A stretch of DNA of 64,000 nucleotides, taken from NCBI GenBank assembly GCA_002751075.1, contig NAOQ01000300.1:2079-66078 (forward strand), in the 5' to 3' direction. Positions 11,337 to 23,573 of this stretch are shown piece after piece. Position numbers and translations under genes: made by a program. A model generated the notes under the pieces. It was not told the origin of the DNA, ran no database searches, and worked only from the letters and a program-made list of their open reading frames with translations. The number at the start of each line of letters is the position of its first letter. The first letter of the stretch is position 1. This DNA comes from Ichthyophonus hoferi. Lineage: Eukaryota; Opisthokonta; Ichthyosporea; Ichthyophonida; Ichthyophonidae.

Positions 11337-13625
11337 CTACCTTCTCGATCTACGAGGTGGTAGTGCAGGTTTATCTGCCCCAACTGAAGACGGTGAGGTG
11401 ACCGTAGCCCCAGTCCGGGTTCCTCGTGGAGATATAACCGGTTTGATGGAAGCAGGAGAAGGAGTGGGAAGTGTTGTGGCTGAGGTAGAAGATGTCAGGG
11501 GAGCGGCACGACTGTTTCCCATCATTGTGCGAAAATGGTGTGTGCGGGATGGAAGGCTAGGTTGGGTGACCCTATTGCCAGGAACAGATGTTGGCCTTGA
11601 GGACCGGGTGGCGGTTGGGCTAGATGGAGCAGGTGCATAGCTACCTGCAGCAGAACGAGAACGAGGGGGCAAGGCGGGGGCAGGACAGGCACCTGGCCGG
11701 AGGCGTGGTTTTATAGTACTTCCCTATAATGGGTGGGGGGTAGTGGTGGGTAAGGTGGCGTTGATTTGTAGAAGTATAAACTTGTAGAGCGCACAGGAAC
11801 ACAGGTGTGCTAACTAATGCTTTTATCGGTCCACAGTAAAGTTAGATTAAGGGTCTAATATCTCTTGGTATATATTTCTCTTCTCATTCGTATTTTTACT
11901 GTAATACCCTACCGCCATAAGCATATATCCATGTAGGGCTTTAATAAAATGAAATACCGTTATACTCCACCCATCCCTCCTTCCCCTTGTCTCGTTTCTA
12001 CTCTAAAATACAACAAAAATACATTAATCGATGATGGACATTAATTGTTAATAATAATGCCTGATCGCAGAATATTACCATATATATCTCAAATAAGTTG
12101 GTGATACTATTTCTACTTGAAAAAACACCAAAGTACATGTCAAATACAAATATAGTACAGTCCTAGCCATATACAGACATAAAATAACACGTCTAGGTCC
12201 AATAAAAGGGATATGAGAGAGTGCGTGAGGACCTGAAAGAAAAAGGTGATTGGTACATACCGCATTCGCGGTGGTGTTTGTGGATCCCGCTCTGTAACTG
12301 GCCGACACCCTGTTCAATTTGGACCCCCAGTTTTGGGCCAATGGGGTTACTCGGTTGTATACACGGGGGGGTATGTGGCGTTTGGCTGTCTGCACGGCCG
12401 CTCCAAGTGACGTATTTTCATCTAGTGGGCGCCCATTGGCCAGGTCAACACCAAAGCGTACCAATGAGATAATAGAAAGGATAGGGAGTGACAGCTATAA
12501 GGCAGGAAAGAGCAATAAAAGGAAAAAGTTGGCAAGGAACAGAGGCCACAATAAGAACAGGTAGATATGAAATATAGGGTATCCTGAAGGGAAAGTGATA
12601 GGCAATAATGAGAGGGTAAACATAAGAATCTACCAGGGAAACATGTAGAAAAGACTTGAAACATAAGCCCTGATCACTTAGAAGCACATGTACGTGCTAG
12701 AGCATCATGCCAGCAGGAATATGTCCTTCCCACCCTGCTTACCCCGACTCTGTGTCAATAGATCTCTCTGCATGGCCCCGAGCCGACTACCCAACTGTTG
12801 GTGGAGGGCAGTGTGGGAGTGGCGCTCCTTGCCAACCATTTGTTGAATTTTCTGTTCCACACGCTCTGTATGATGTAAAAGAGAAGCATGCTTTTGTTTC
12901 TGCTCTAACTCTATAGACTTCATTATTGCTGCACGTTCCATAGCTCTATTTTTCTTTCTCTGTTCCTCTCGCTTGGCCTTAAATTCTTGTTGGCGCTTGG
13001 CATTAAGTTCTCTTGATCTTGCTTCTTCCTCTTTCAGTTTTCGTGCATTTTCTGCATTTTCCTGACGGAGGCGCTCTCTCTCGTCCTGTTTGCGCTTTTG
13101 TTTCCTTGCCCTTTCAAGTTCTCTTTTCGCCACCTGGGCTGTCCCTGCATGAAAAGTAGTTTGTTCTATCCTTGTTTTTCCCTCGGCCTTGTCTTCCATT
13201 CCCGACTTCACTTTGTCTGTCGTGGTTGTCACCTCCTTTGTCTTGTTGTCTATAACTACCGCAGGGAGCTGTATGTTGAGCGTCTAGTGTATATGACATA
13301 AGGTGTCAATTGCAAGCTAAAGTGTAAGCTGTATCCACAGACAGTACTGATAAATCATGCCCGAAAAAGACCCACACTACAACACTACAGGAACAACTAG
13401 AATCAATCAAGGACATGTGCAGCCTGCATACTTGAAAGGCATGGCATACAGTGCGAGCAAATTAAAACACCTCTATATGTGGGGTCAACCTCAATTATAA
13501 GAATAAAACAGGGTATAAAGAGGATATGAAATGATAATGACAACGCAAGGCTAGAAGGTAATGCAGATGGAGAGAGGGGGGTCAGGCGGCTAAAAAACCA
13601 AATATTATCACCATACACCTAATAA

Positions 13626-13675
<50 letters not shown>

Positions 13676-16600
13676 CAAGAGAATGAAAGAATTATACAGT
13701 ACCTGAGGTCTCTCTTTCAACTCGGCCACCTCCTTGTCCAGACCCTCCAGAACCTTCTTTTGATTGGCCATCATGGCTTGATGCTGCGCCATGGCCTCAG
13801 GTGTGCTAAATGTTGGTTGGCTCACGTATGTTTCATACAACTATTGGTAACACAGAGAGAAAGGGATATATGTGTGTATATAAAATATATACGGCAGAGG
13901 ATAAGTTTCTAGTATATATAGGTCTGTGTGTACACCTACACTAAGTGGGTAGCCAGTATGTTCCTAGGGGACACCATGCTAAAGAGATAGGGAAGCCCGT
14001 GCAATATACCCCAATAGACCCTACCCCGTAGGGTCTTGCAGTGATAATAGTACCCTGTCAGTAAAGAGAGACATAGAGGCCAAACAGCTCTACCTGTGAA
14101 CCACCTATGTGATGAATCCATTATCCGTTCACAAGCCATCTACCCCCCCCGTACCTTCTCCATTCCTTGCAGGATCTTAGCCTGGGCCTCTCTCTTTGTC
14201 AATAGTTCCTTTAGCGCAGGGGACATGGGCGTGGCTTCCACAGCAGGTGCTTGCACGGCTGGTATGGAAGCCNNNNNNNNNNNNNNNNNNNNNNNNNNNN
14301 NNNNNNNNNNNNNNNNNNNNNNNNNNNNNNNNNNNNNNNNNNNNNNNNNNNNNNNNNNNNNNNNNNNNNNNNNNNNNNNNNNNNNNNNNNNNNNNNNNNN
14401 NNNNNNNNNNNNNNNNNNNNNNNNNNNNNNNNNNNNNNNNNNNNNNNNNNNNNNNNNNNNNNNNNNNNNNNNNNNNNNNNNNNNNNNNNNNNNNNNNNNN
14501 NNNNNNNNNNNNNNNNNNNNNNNNNNNNNNNNNNNNNNNNNNNNNNNNNNNNNNNNNNNNNNNNNNNNNNNNNNNNNNNNNNNNNNNNNNNNNNNNNNNN
14601 NNNNNNNNNNNNNNNNNNNNNNNNNNNNNNNNNNNNNNNNNNNNNNNNNNNNNNNNNNNNNNNNNNNNNNNNNNNNNNNNNNNNNNNNNNNNNNNNNNNN
14701 NNNNNNNNNNNNNNNNNNTGCTTGCACGGCTGGTATGGAAGCCACAGGACTCTCCGAGATACCAGGACCTGAATAAAGATGGACAGGGCAATAAAACAAG
14801 TAAGAGGAAGGGGAACGGAACAGGAGGGCATTCGGGGAAGCCCGAGAAATGAGGACGGGTGATTGGCGGAAGGTCATCCTAACCCCAATAAAAGACATAG
14901 ACACACCAATAAGGTACATTTAATTTGAGAAGTAGAAATCATGATCAATAGTAAACGAGATAGGTGGATATATGACGATTGATAGGTGGACGGGAATGGA
15001 ATAAAAAGAGAAACAGATAAAGATTCGTTTACAGAAACATGTAAGTCAAATAAAAATAGAAAGAAATAAAATAAACAACACAAAGAGTTTAAAGCTAGAG
15101 GAAAGGGAGTGGGCCAATGCCTACTTTCAGGTTCGACTTCAGGTGGGGTAGGTGTTTCATCCAAGATATAAGACTGTACAGGGTGCGGAGGGTAAGGGAG
15201 AGAGAAAAGAGAAGGACCTAGAGCCTACGGGCCTGCCTATGGAGCATTATGCTATATCGTGCTATATCTTGCTATATCTTGCTATATCTTGTTAACACTA
15301 CAACACCACCTTCCCATTTGAAATGTATTTATTTTCCTAATTATTCACCAATTTACATAACACTCTTCTCAACTACCACTTATGCTTTATGATTTACTCC
15401 AGTCCTCCCTACACCCTCAAATAACACTACCATAGGTATGCAGCTTTAAAGTCATAGGCAGTTCTCCACCGTGACACACCTACAGACAGACGTACAGACA
15501 TACACATTTATAGTCTACATTATTATATCTGGCCAAGATGGTTCTCACCAATGTCTATTCCCAATCTATTTTTAAAGTCTTATGGTATTGGTGCATGTTC
15601 ACCTGTGACGTTGAGGCAGGGCAGCCACTAGAAAGAGAAAAGCAAATAAATAATTAAGCAGGCCATACCACAGCCATACACCCACATACCTCACTGGCAG
15701 TATCTGGTATATCCATAGTGTCCAAGGTGATATAGGAGGTGGGCACATTACCAGTATTATCTGACCCATCCTCATACGTGATTCGGGCCAGCAACCACGA
15801 CTCGTCCCCGTGAGTGTCTTCCATTACCTCCACCCGATTGCCCTCTGATTGGCAGACCAGTAGGTTAAGTAAGCTATAAATGGGAGTGAGGCAGAGAGGA
15901 TGCACACAGAGGCAATAAAAACATACATTATCTAGAGAGAAGGAAGAAGGAAAGAAGGTAAAGAAACCAATAGGTAGATACGTGGAGAGATGGGCAGGCA
16001 AAGATATAGGCAAGCAGAGAGGTAGGAAAAGAGATAAACATATACAGGGGGTAGCCGCATGCAGGCCTCCATGTACTTGTGCATTAAATTGATTGGGTCT
16101 TGGCCGATAGCCAGATGAGCAACTTCCTTGTAGACTCCAACACAGTAAGAGAGCATTTCATGCTAGTGATAATAGCCCAATAAATCTTAGGCCATACCTA
16201 GAGAGGAATGGCCCGTACAGCTTACAACCAGCCATTAATATTAACCTTATGTATGAGACACATACTCACCATACACAGTAAGTTCTCCCTCCGCTTCAGC
16301 CACAAAGTCATACAGAACTGTGCCCTCCCTCCATGTTGTGGTGGCCTCAGTCTCCATGGCAACAGGGTAGTCGTAATCATAGCCCTCCTCGTCGGATGTA
16401 GTTTGGTCCTGGTCATTGTGAGGTGGAGGCGGTAAGAAAGGGGTGTATATGTGGGCACACAACCGACACTGAACTAGCTTACAATGGCAGAGAGCATGAA
16501 GGGTGGAAGGAGGTGGCATATGGGGTTTATATATAGTATGCATGGCATTCAAAGGACAGTCTTTACGGCCAGTTCCATGCCCCAGCCATCTAAATCCCAC

Positions 16601-19600
16601 AGAGGCCACCATACACATCCACCCCCCTAGCTGCCTCTAGGCACCATTGCACTCTCGATAGACCCCTAGTCTACTGACCCCATGTCTCGGGGGAAGGTGG
16701 ATGGTAGATAGTGGGTACGGGGAGCCTTTGCTTAAAGCATTAAGAGATAATAAACCAATTGCGGTGTGGTCACAGGAAAAATAGGAGGGCAAGTGCAGCA
16801 TATACGTAAGGATGTGCATGTACCAGGGCAGGTGCCCATATATATGAAGGTAGGACGGTAGAACAGTAGGACACAAGGGCTCCCCCTTACCTCAGGCTGG
16901 TCCTGCACGGTACTCTGTTCAATAGCATGCGGGTCTTCAAGCTGCATAGCGATTACCTCTAGAAGCAATCAACTAGTATAAGGGGGAGAGTACATAGGGA
17001 AAGGGAAAGGAAAGAAAAGAGAGAGGAAGGACATAGGATAGAGTGGGAGATATGCATCATGTTCACCTAAGAATATATGCATAGAGGTGTGTTCCTATAT
17101 GTATACATACATAAACAGATATGCTTATGCATATATATATATATAAGCATACGCACCGGCGTATACCTATGCATATGTCTATAGATACCTATGCATATGT
17201 CTATAGGTGTGCCTCACTATGCTCACATATATACACACATATGCACATGTTTACAAATACATAACTGCCTGCCAGTAGGCCTCACCCACCTAGGCTCCAG
17301 TTAAGCCTATCCACTAATTCCTCTTGCTCCACCAGTTGCTGTGTCAGCGTAGTCAGCTGCTCTTTAGAAGCCGCATCGCCCTCCAGGTCATATTGCACCT
17401 AACCACCTCCACATAGTCAGCCTACCCCGTCTATACTACACGACCACACACCATCACAGCTCTGGTCACCTTCACACTCTGTACAAGGATATCAGTTTAA
17501 CCCATCTGCCTAGTCAAATATATGTTATGCGTCAATGGGACGATAGATCATATAGTCTCTTTCGGATTGGGTATAAATCATAGGTGTTAGTGCCCAGTTT
17601 TTAGTAATAGGTAATAGAAGAAACAAGGGATAGCCAGTCAGTTTGAAGTAAGGTGAGAGAGGTCATTGGCTACGGGGGAAAAGAAAAAAACAATGATTAA
17701 TAACAACCCCAATCACGGAAGATGTTTACATAGCCAGCGTTTATTGGCCGTGATGGTGAATAGATGATGAAGCCAATAGATATGACTGGATGCAATACGA
17801 TTGTACATCACCAATCATTTCCCCCAGCCATAGTAAGTAGAAACACATGTAATAATAATAAGGATGAGGCACCTAGGATTGAATGGTATGTGGTATGTAT
17901 TGTTAGCCGTGCATGGGGTTTATGGTATGTAATTGTTCGTCCACCAGTGGTGGTATCTGGGTATCTATTGCGGGAAGGTCATTTACAACAATTGCCATTT
18001 AGGCAGGTGTGCAGCCAGGCAGTTATTTATAAATGTACTTGGGTAGGGGTTAGTAGGTCTATGACCATAGGAACATGTTTGGGAGAGCACATATCAAGGA
18101 GCATACCAACCACAAAGATAATTAGAAAGGAGGTTAAAAAAAAGACATCGAGGTACCTGCCATGCCTCCACCGAATCTACCACCTCCACCATAGCTGCAC
18201 TCGCCTCATCTCGTCTCTGTGTTATGCTTTCTTGCTCTAGTACAAGGTCCTCCTTACTGCTAGTACTGGCCCACTACAGAAAAGGAGGAGGGGCCCATCA
18301 GAGGTAGGTGAAAGGCAATACAAGATGCGGGTGGTGAGATGGAGTAAAAGATGGGATACATTACATATGAGGGCTGGAAGACAGTGGGAAATGATCTGAA
18401 AACCAATAACAGTATGGAATGAGATACACCATCACAGCCCATTATAAAGTGTGGGTATTGCATAGCCAATGGCTATGCATGACCAATCACAGTACACACA
18501 CAGCATAAGAACACAGGGCCAACAGCCATACAGACCTGTTGGAACTCCTCATAGTAACTGTCGGTGTCCTGTGACATGGGCTCCATCTCACTCACAGGGG
18601 TGGATTGACCTTCAAGCTCAGGAAGGTGGGGGACCTGTACATCACAGAAGGACATGCCAGGTGATGGAAAAATACATTAATACCATACCATGTACCAACC
18701 AGGCATACCATCCCATATTAGGATTATCCTACACCTACCGGAGAAAGAGAACCACCAGAACGGGTAGGACTAGAGGGGAGGGTGGAAGTGGTTGACCAGG
18801 TGGCAGACAGTGAGGATCGATCAGCTACGTCACGGGGAGAAGAGGAGAAAGCACATCTTAGAACGCGGACCATCAGAGTATTCAGCCAGGTGGTGTATGT
18901 CTCTTCGTCAGGGAAGCCTACTATGAGTGGGGTACGTGGCTTGGTCCAACCCCTTGCCTCTTTGGGCTCCTTGCTAAACTGTATCTCTATGCTCAGGGGG
19001 GCTAAGGTAGACCCCGTCACAGCCAGATAGGCGAGGGGCAGGGCAAACCTGTACACAGGGGGTTAGAGGGGAGAGAGCCGTAGAGAGTTTAGCAGGGGTA
19101 GTGTAGAAAGGCGTGCTATACATTGCATGGTGTCTCTATGAGCTATTGGGTGGAGTGTATGCCCAGGTAGATAGTAATATCTAAGGGCGTACAGTCACTC
19201 CTGCAATCAGCAGTTTGATGCAACTCAACCCAGGTATTATCCCTCATATACACGCACATACAATATCAACCATATATTGCCATCCTTTTCCATCTGCCTA
19301 CCCTCCCTCCCATGCAACCCAGTTTCACATGCACCGATATAGCCAGTCGGGGTGTAGGCAAGCCGACAATATGAGGAGATGAACGCCTAGAATAGGACAC
19401 GAATACAGACCACCTGCACAGTAACAGTCATAGAAGGTAAACACATACCGATATTGGAATTGCTTCCCATCCCTCCCGCCTAGAAATGAACTGATCCGCT
19501 TGCACACTACCAGCTGGCGGTCAAACAGAAACAGGTGACGGTCCTTGGATCGGGTTCTATGCTGAGGGCTCTCCTCCGCCTCGCTCTCCAGCACCATGGG

Positions 19601-21487
19601 GCCTAACTGGTCAGCCACATCAGGAGGACTGGGCATGTCTAGGATACTCTCCACTAATTTCACTACCTGGTCTTTCTCCCGCTGGACCTCGTTTACCTGG
19701 CTCGCCAGGGCCTAGGGAGAATATGATAGGGAGTATGTTGGAGGTAGAAAAAAAAAAAGGTGTGGATGGGGTAGAGAGAGGAAGAGACGGAAAGGTTTTA
19801 GTATACCCATGACTGCATAATAGGGGTTGTAATAAAGATCAGATTGGTAGATCAGTTGCTAGGCAACAGTCTTCTTTCTAATGAATACCATAAGACCATA
19901 CAGTAGACCAAACAAAATTATGATTAGAACCCATCATATTACAGCTATGCACATATGAAACGAAAAGAACACACGCCATTGGACGCCAATCTATCGTCAT
20001 AGAAACCACCCCTACCAACCTGAACGACTTCACTGGCAGCCTCCAGTTCAGTGAGCCCTCGGTACCCTTCAGAAGAATACTTAATCATTTCCCTGATCAA
20101 GAGGGGGTATTTTAACAACCTCTGTACTGGTTTGATTAGGTAGGAGGCTAGATTAAGGCCCTTACCCGTCAACTAGAGAGGGAGAAGGAGAGGGCAAAAG
20201 AAAGAGTGGTGTTAAATGATGGGGGAAAGGATAGTAAGAAGATGCTTAGATAGGATTAGGATGTAGATGCTTGCATTGGGGCCTCCATAAGAGGAGAAGG
20301 GAAAGCGATTAACACTAAGAGGGTGTAGGATATGGGGTAGTTTCTCTCGTTATTCTGCTTCATTTTACTGCTCATACTGTTTGTCTCCCCTTCCTCCCCC
20401 CATCTCTTAAACCCAATATCTCCCTTTTTGCTTTCTGTACCAATAGCCATCCTGTCCTACTATATGTACTCACCTTCTGTCGTTCGGTCAACCATAATTG
20501 GAGGGCAGGATTATCCTTGGAAGCCTGGGCCAATAGCTTGTCGGCAGCACTAAAACTAGTACAGTAAGTAATAATAGCCTCAGAACCCTGGGATATCTCA
20601 GAAAAGCAGGGCCCTACATCGGGGTACCACTCCTACTTGGTGCATGGTGTAAATATGTGTAGGGTAGGGGAAGGAGAAGGAGGAAGGAGGAAGGAGGGGA
20701 TAGGGGCAAGTAAGATACAAGGGTATACATATATACAAGGAAAATCCGAGAAAATCTGAATGTCAAAGAAGAAAACAACTAGATTAACTAGATAAAAAGA
20801 TGTATATATAAAGAAAGAAAGTGAGCAAATAGGTGTATGCTACCAGAAGAAAGATACAAAGAAGCAATAAAAAAAGAAAACAAACAGCCACAATGACTTA
20901 TACACAGTAAGGCAGAAAAGATACATAAAGCTATAAATCACGAGGTTGGCCCACCAAACGTGAATAAAGCCACAAGCCAAGCTTTGAAACGTAAACCCTG
21001 TTGTATTTACCATGTCACATCTTTACACTCACCCCACCCTCCATCGAGCACGAGCACCAAGATTATCCTACCAACTACAAGGATAATACTTTCCATATCC
21101 ATTTGGCATAATTTGTATAATAAAGAATAAGTAAGAAAAGGGCCTAAAATATCTAAAGTTATGCACAGCTCAAGATGAGCGGAGAGATGGCTTCTTATTA
21201 GAAACACACTTTCCACAACACCATACAGATATCCTGGTCTATATAGCATAACATGCTAAATGTTCATGCCTTACCTGGAGAGAATCGAGAAAGCAAGCGG
21301 CCTGAAGATGAACCTGTTCAATATTTCCAAATACAATAGCCCATTGTTCCTTTCCAAATCCTGGTATATTAGCGTCGAAAGATGGAATGAAATAATTCGC
21401 AATAGTAAACTCCAAATCGTCTACATAAGCCTTTTCCGTGGTTAACAGCTCGGTCATAACCAGCTCGAGTTTCTCTTCTGCTAACAT
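11337..21487 (-). CDS. Rho guanine-nucleotide exchange factor (DH-PH-SH3 plus coiled coil), 17 exons
   Basis: Dbl-family activator of Rho GTPases. Exons: 21487-21275, 20632-20474, 20172-20020, 19711-19449, 19048-18739, 18634-18536, 18273-18157, 17398-17290, 16958-16891, 16408-16270, 15844-15690, 15173-15125, 14768-14155 (contains the N gap), 13840-13703, 13268-12743, 12389-12261, 11644-11337; about 1025 aa without the gap. The ATG has an in-frame TAA eight codons upstream. The DH domain opens at the very N-terminus (VMTELLTTEKAYVDDLEF) and has its third conserved region at SYLIKPVQRLLKYPLLIREM. The PH domain spans DRHLFLFDRQLVVCKR to EETYTTWLNTLMV. The SH3 reads VLYDFVAEAEGELTVYEG, DESWLLARI and GNVPTSYI across one intron. 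Then come a Pro/Ser linker, a long Lys/Glu/Arg coiled coil (exon 13268-12743) and a Ser/Pro tail ending ALPPRRSRR, a possible SH3 ligand. DH-PH-SH3 order recalls the ephexin group. The acceptor of the penultimate exon is uncertain: 12421 also opens, but in a phase that does not fit the last exon. Confidence 0.85.
13628..13674. repeat. CA/TA dinucleotide microsatellite
   Basis: About 29 bases of CA repeat followed directly by about 18 bases of TA repeat, in a RhoGEF intron. Confidence 0.9.
14248..14743. other. Assembly gap (446 N) flanked by a 25-base direct repeat
   Basis: Ns run from 14273 to 14718. The 25 bases before the gap (14248-14272) are identical to the 25 after it (14719-14743). 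Dropping the Ns and one copy leaves an exon (14768-14155) whose phase fits both neighbours and whose protein reads through without interruption. The gap therefore looks like two overlapping contig ends that were not merged, not missing sequence. Confidence 0.8.
15251..15290. repeat. Four 10-base GCTATATCTT repeats
   Basis: Tandem decamers (gctatatcgt, then gctatatctt three times) in the RhoGEF intron between the exons ending 15690 and starting 15173. Confidence 0.8.
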
Positions 21488-23573
21488 GTTGACGAAGTAA
21501 GCTCCTGCTTAACACGACGTCAAAGCTGAGAACTCGTTACTTATATGTACTTTTGATTATTTTTTTAAAACCTCAAATCCAGTAGTGTCCAGTGTCGCTA
21601 GGAGAACGGAAATATTTGCCTGCCATATAAGGCGAATTAAAGTCTTCCCAATAGCGCAACCTCGTATTATTTCTTATGTCTAACTGGGCTAGACGTCTTT
21701 AAAAGTATTAATTAGTCAATGAATGGATTCAGATTTAAATAAATAGTCGCAGATAATTTCAATTAACATAATTAACATAATATCTCCTTTATGGTGCTAC
21801 CCATTAGATGAATGACGATAGGACGTGCAAGAAGCCTGTATTTCTAAAATTGAAATCGTATACGTAAAAGACATGTTGCTAAATAATGCAGCATAGTAGC
21901 AGTTCTAGACACAGAATTTTACTATTACAGGATGTTAAAACAGAAATATTTAATTTATTTAGATATTTCTTTATATAGCTATAATCATTTAATATCATTA
22001 GCAATTATTATAACATTTCTAGTCTGGGAAAATAGTTAATGTTAAATGGCAATCCAAGATGATCTATCTCAAAATTGAACCAGCCAGTAATAGGTCCTGC
22101 AACTATACTATAAGCCATTTCCAATCATATGTTTTGGGGTTCAGATAACACACTGCTTAGGCATTCTGCATAAAGCAAGTCCTACTGATCGCTTTAATAA
22201 TAAAAGTATGTCTTAGTATATCTGAACTCCTTGTACGCAAAGGAAAGGGACACGTCAAAACGCACCTTAATGCAGCACTCTCTCTCCTTTTAAATGAATA
22301 TAGGTCACTGGAACGCTCCTGTCTCTACTTCTTATTTCCAACAGGATACGAGATTGGATCTAATATCGCTACAACCTGCAGTCTTTATTTTCATATAATC
22401 ATCCCGTATATAGAAAACATACATTATCTCTTTACAACGGCTGCTATTATAACTATACCCCTATATCTTACATATTATCAAAAAAGTATATAGTTTTAAG
22501 ATAAGCAGAGACAAAATAGCTTGTGTTATTGTGAAATGGTTTTTTGAAATGCGGTAAACCTCTCCATCGTATTGACTTTTTGATTAGTAGTGAACAAAAA
22601 CCATTTGATTGAAATGGGACCATAGATAGATATAATGATGTGTAATTGGAAGGCGTAAAATTACCCAATCTCTAAACGTATCATACACAATCCTATCTCA
22701 ACCCCACACAGATATTAATACACAAATTTTATCTTGGTATTTAGTTATTTTTCTTTTTTTTTCTTGACCTTGCCTCCCAGAGCCAGTCAACCAAACTATG
22801 TTAACATTTTTTCACTGGCTTTTTCCCAGCCAATACAATACAATTGGCATAGGAATATATCATTTCTGTGGAATCAATAAAATAGCAGCATATATTTGTT
22901 AATGCTTGCTAAGTTTTTTAACCGGGTAGATAATTGCTGATAAATCAGTACGCGATCCTTCTTGAAGTACATCCTTTACCGTTTCTTGTCCAAGGCATTT
23001 CGATCAAGAGAAGGCAAAAGTTGATTAAGGAAAGTTATTGATCGTAACCGTTCCAAATAGAAAAACTTGTACTTAATTCACTTTCAATAAATCATGGTTT
23101 CAAGCCCAGACCAATAAAACTGCAACACCCAGTTGGCAACTATTATTACTGGATGGAAACGAACCTCCATTTCTTATCTGTGTATCATGACCTTTGTCTG
23201 ATGAAAAAACTTTGGGTACCAATCACCACATGCTATTAAGCAAGACTAGAATACTACTAAGTATGCAAAGGCTAACCATCGTGCAGTATGATTCTAAATA
23301 TACTCTAACACATCGATATAAAGTATCACCATACCAATTTAGCTTAAAATAGAGTATTACATCTATTGCAAACCAAAAAATAATAATAATAAAAATAATA
23401 AAAGCAGTCTGGAGAGTTATCGTACCTCTAATGCATTTAGGCTAATTGTGCATTAAAAAGAGAACTCCATTATAGAATTCCTAATTTGACCTAACACTAA
23501 ATGGTTTAAGGTGAGCTAAGTACAAATCAACTGTGACTATATGAAATTAACATGTAACATGCAGAAGAGCATA
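21488..23573. other. Intergenic between RhoGEF start and MUTYH end
   Basis: Two kilobases of AT-rich sequence with no convincing open frame. It should hold the RhoGEF promoter at the left and the MUTYH 3' untranslated region at the right. No recognisable promoter elements or RNA genes. Confidence 0.5.

Noticed and set aside
11326-11640. 104-codon plus-strand frame, Gly/Val-rich
   Set aside because: Shadow of the last RhoGEF exon, which ends in a proline-rich tail on the minus strand.
15610-15634. 25-base micro-exon in the RhoGEF gene with good splice sites
   Set aside because: Inclusion breaks the phase between exons 15844-15690 and 15173-15125, which already join cleanly.
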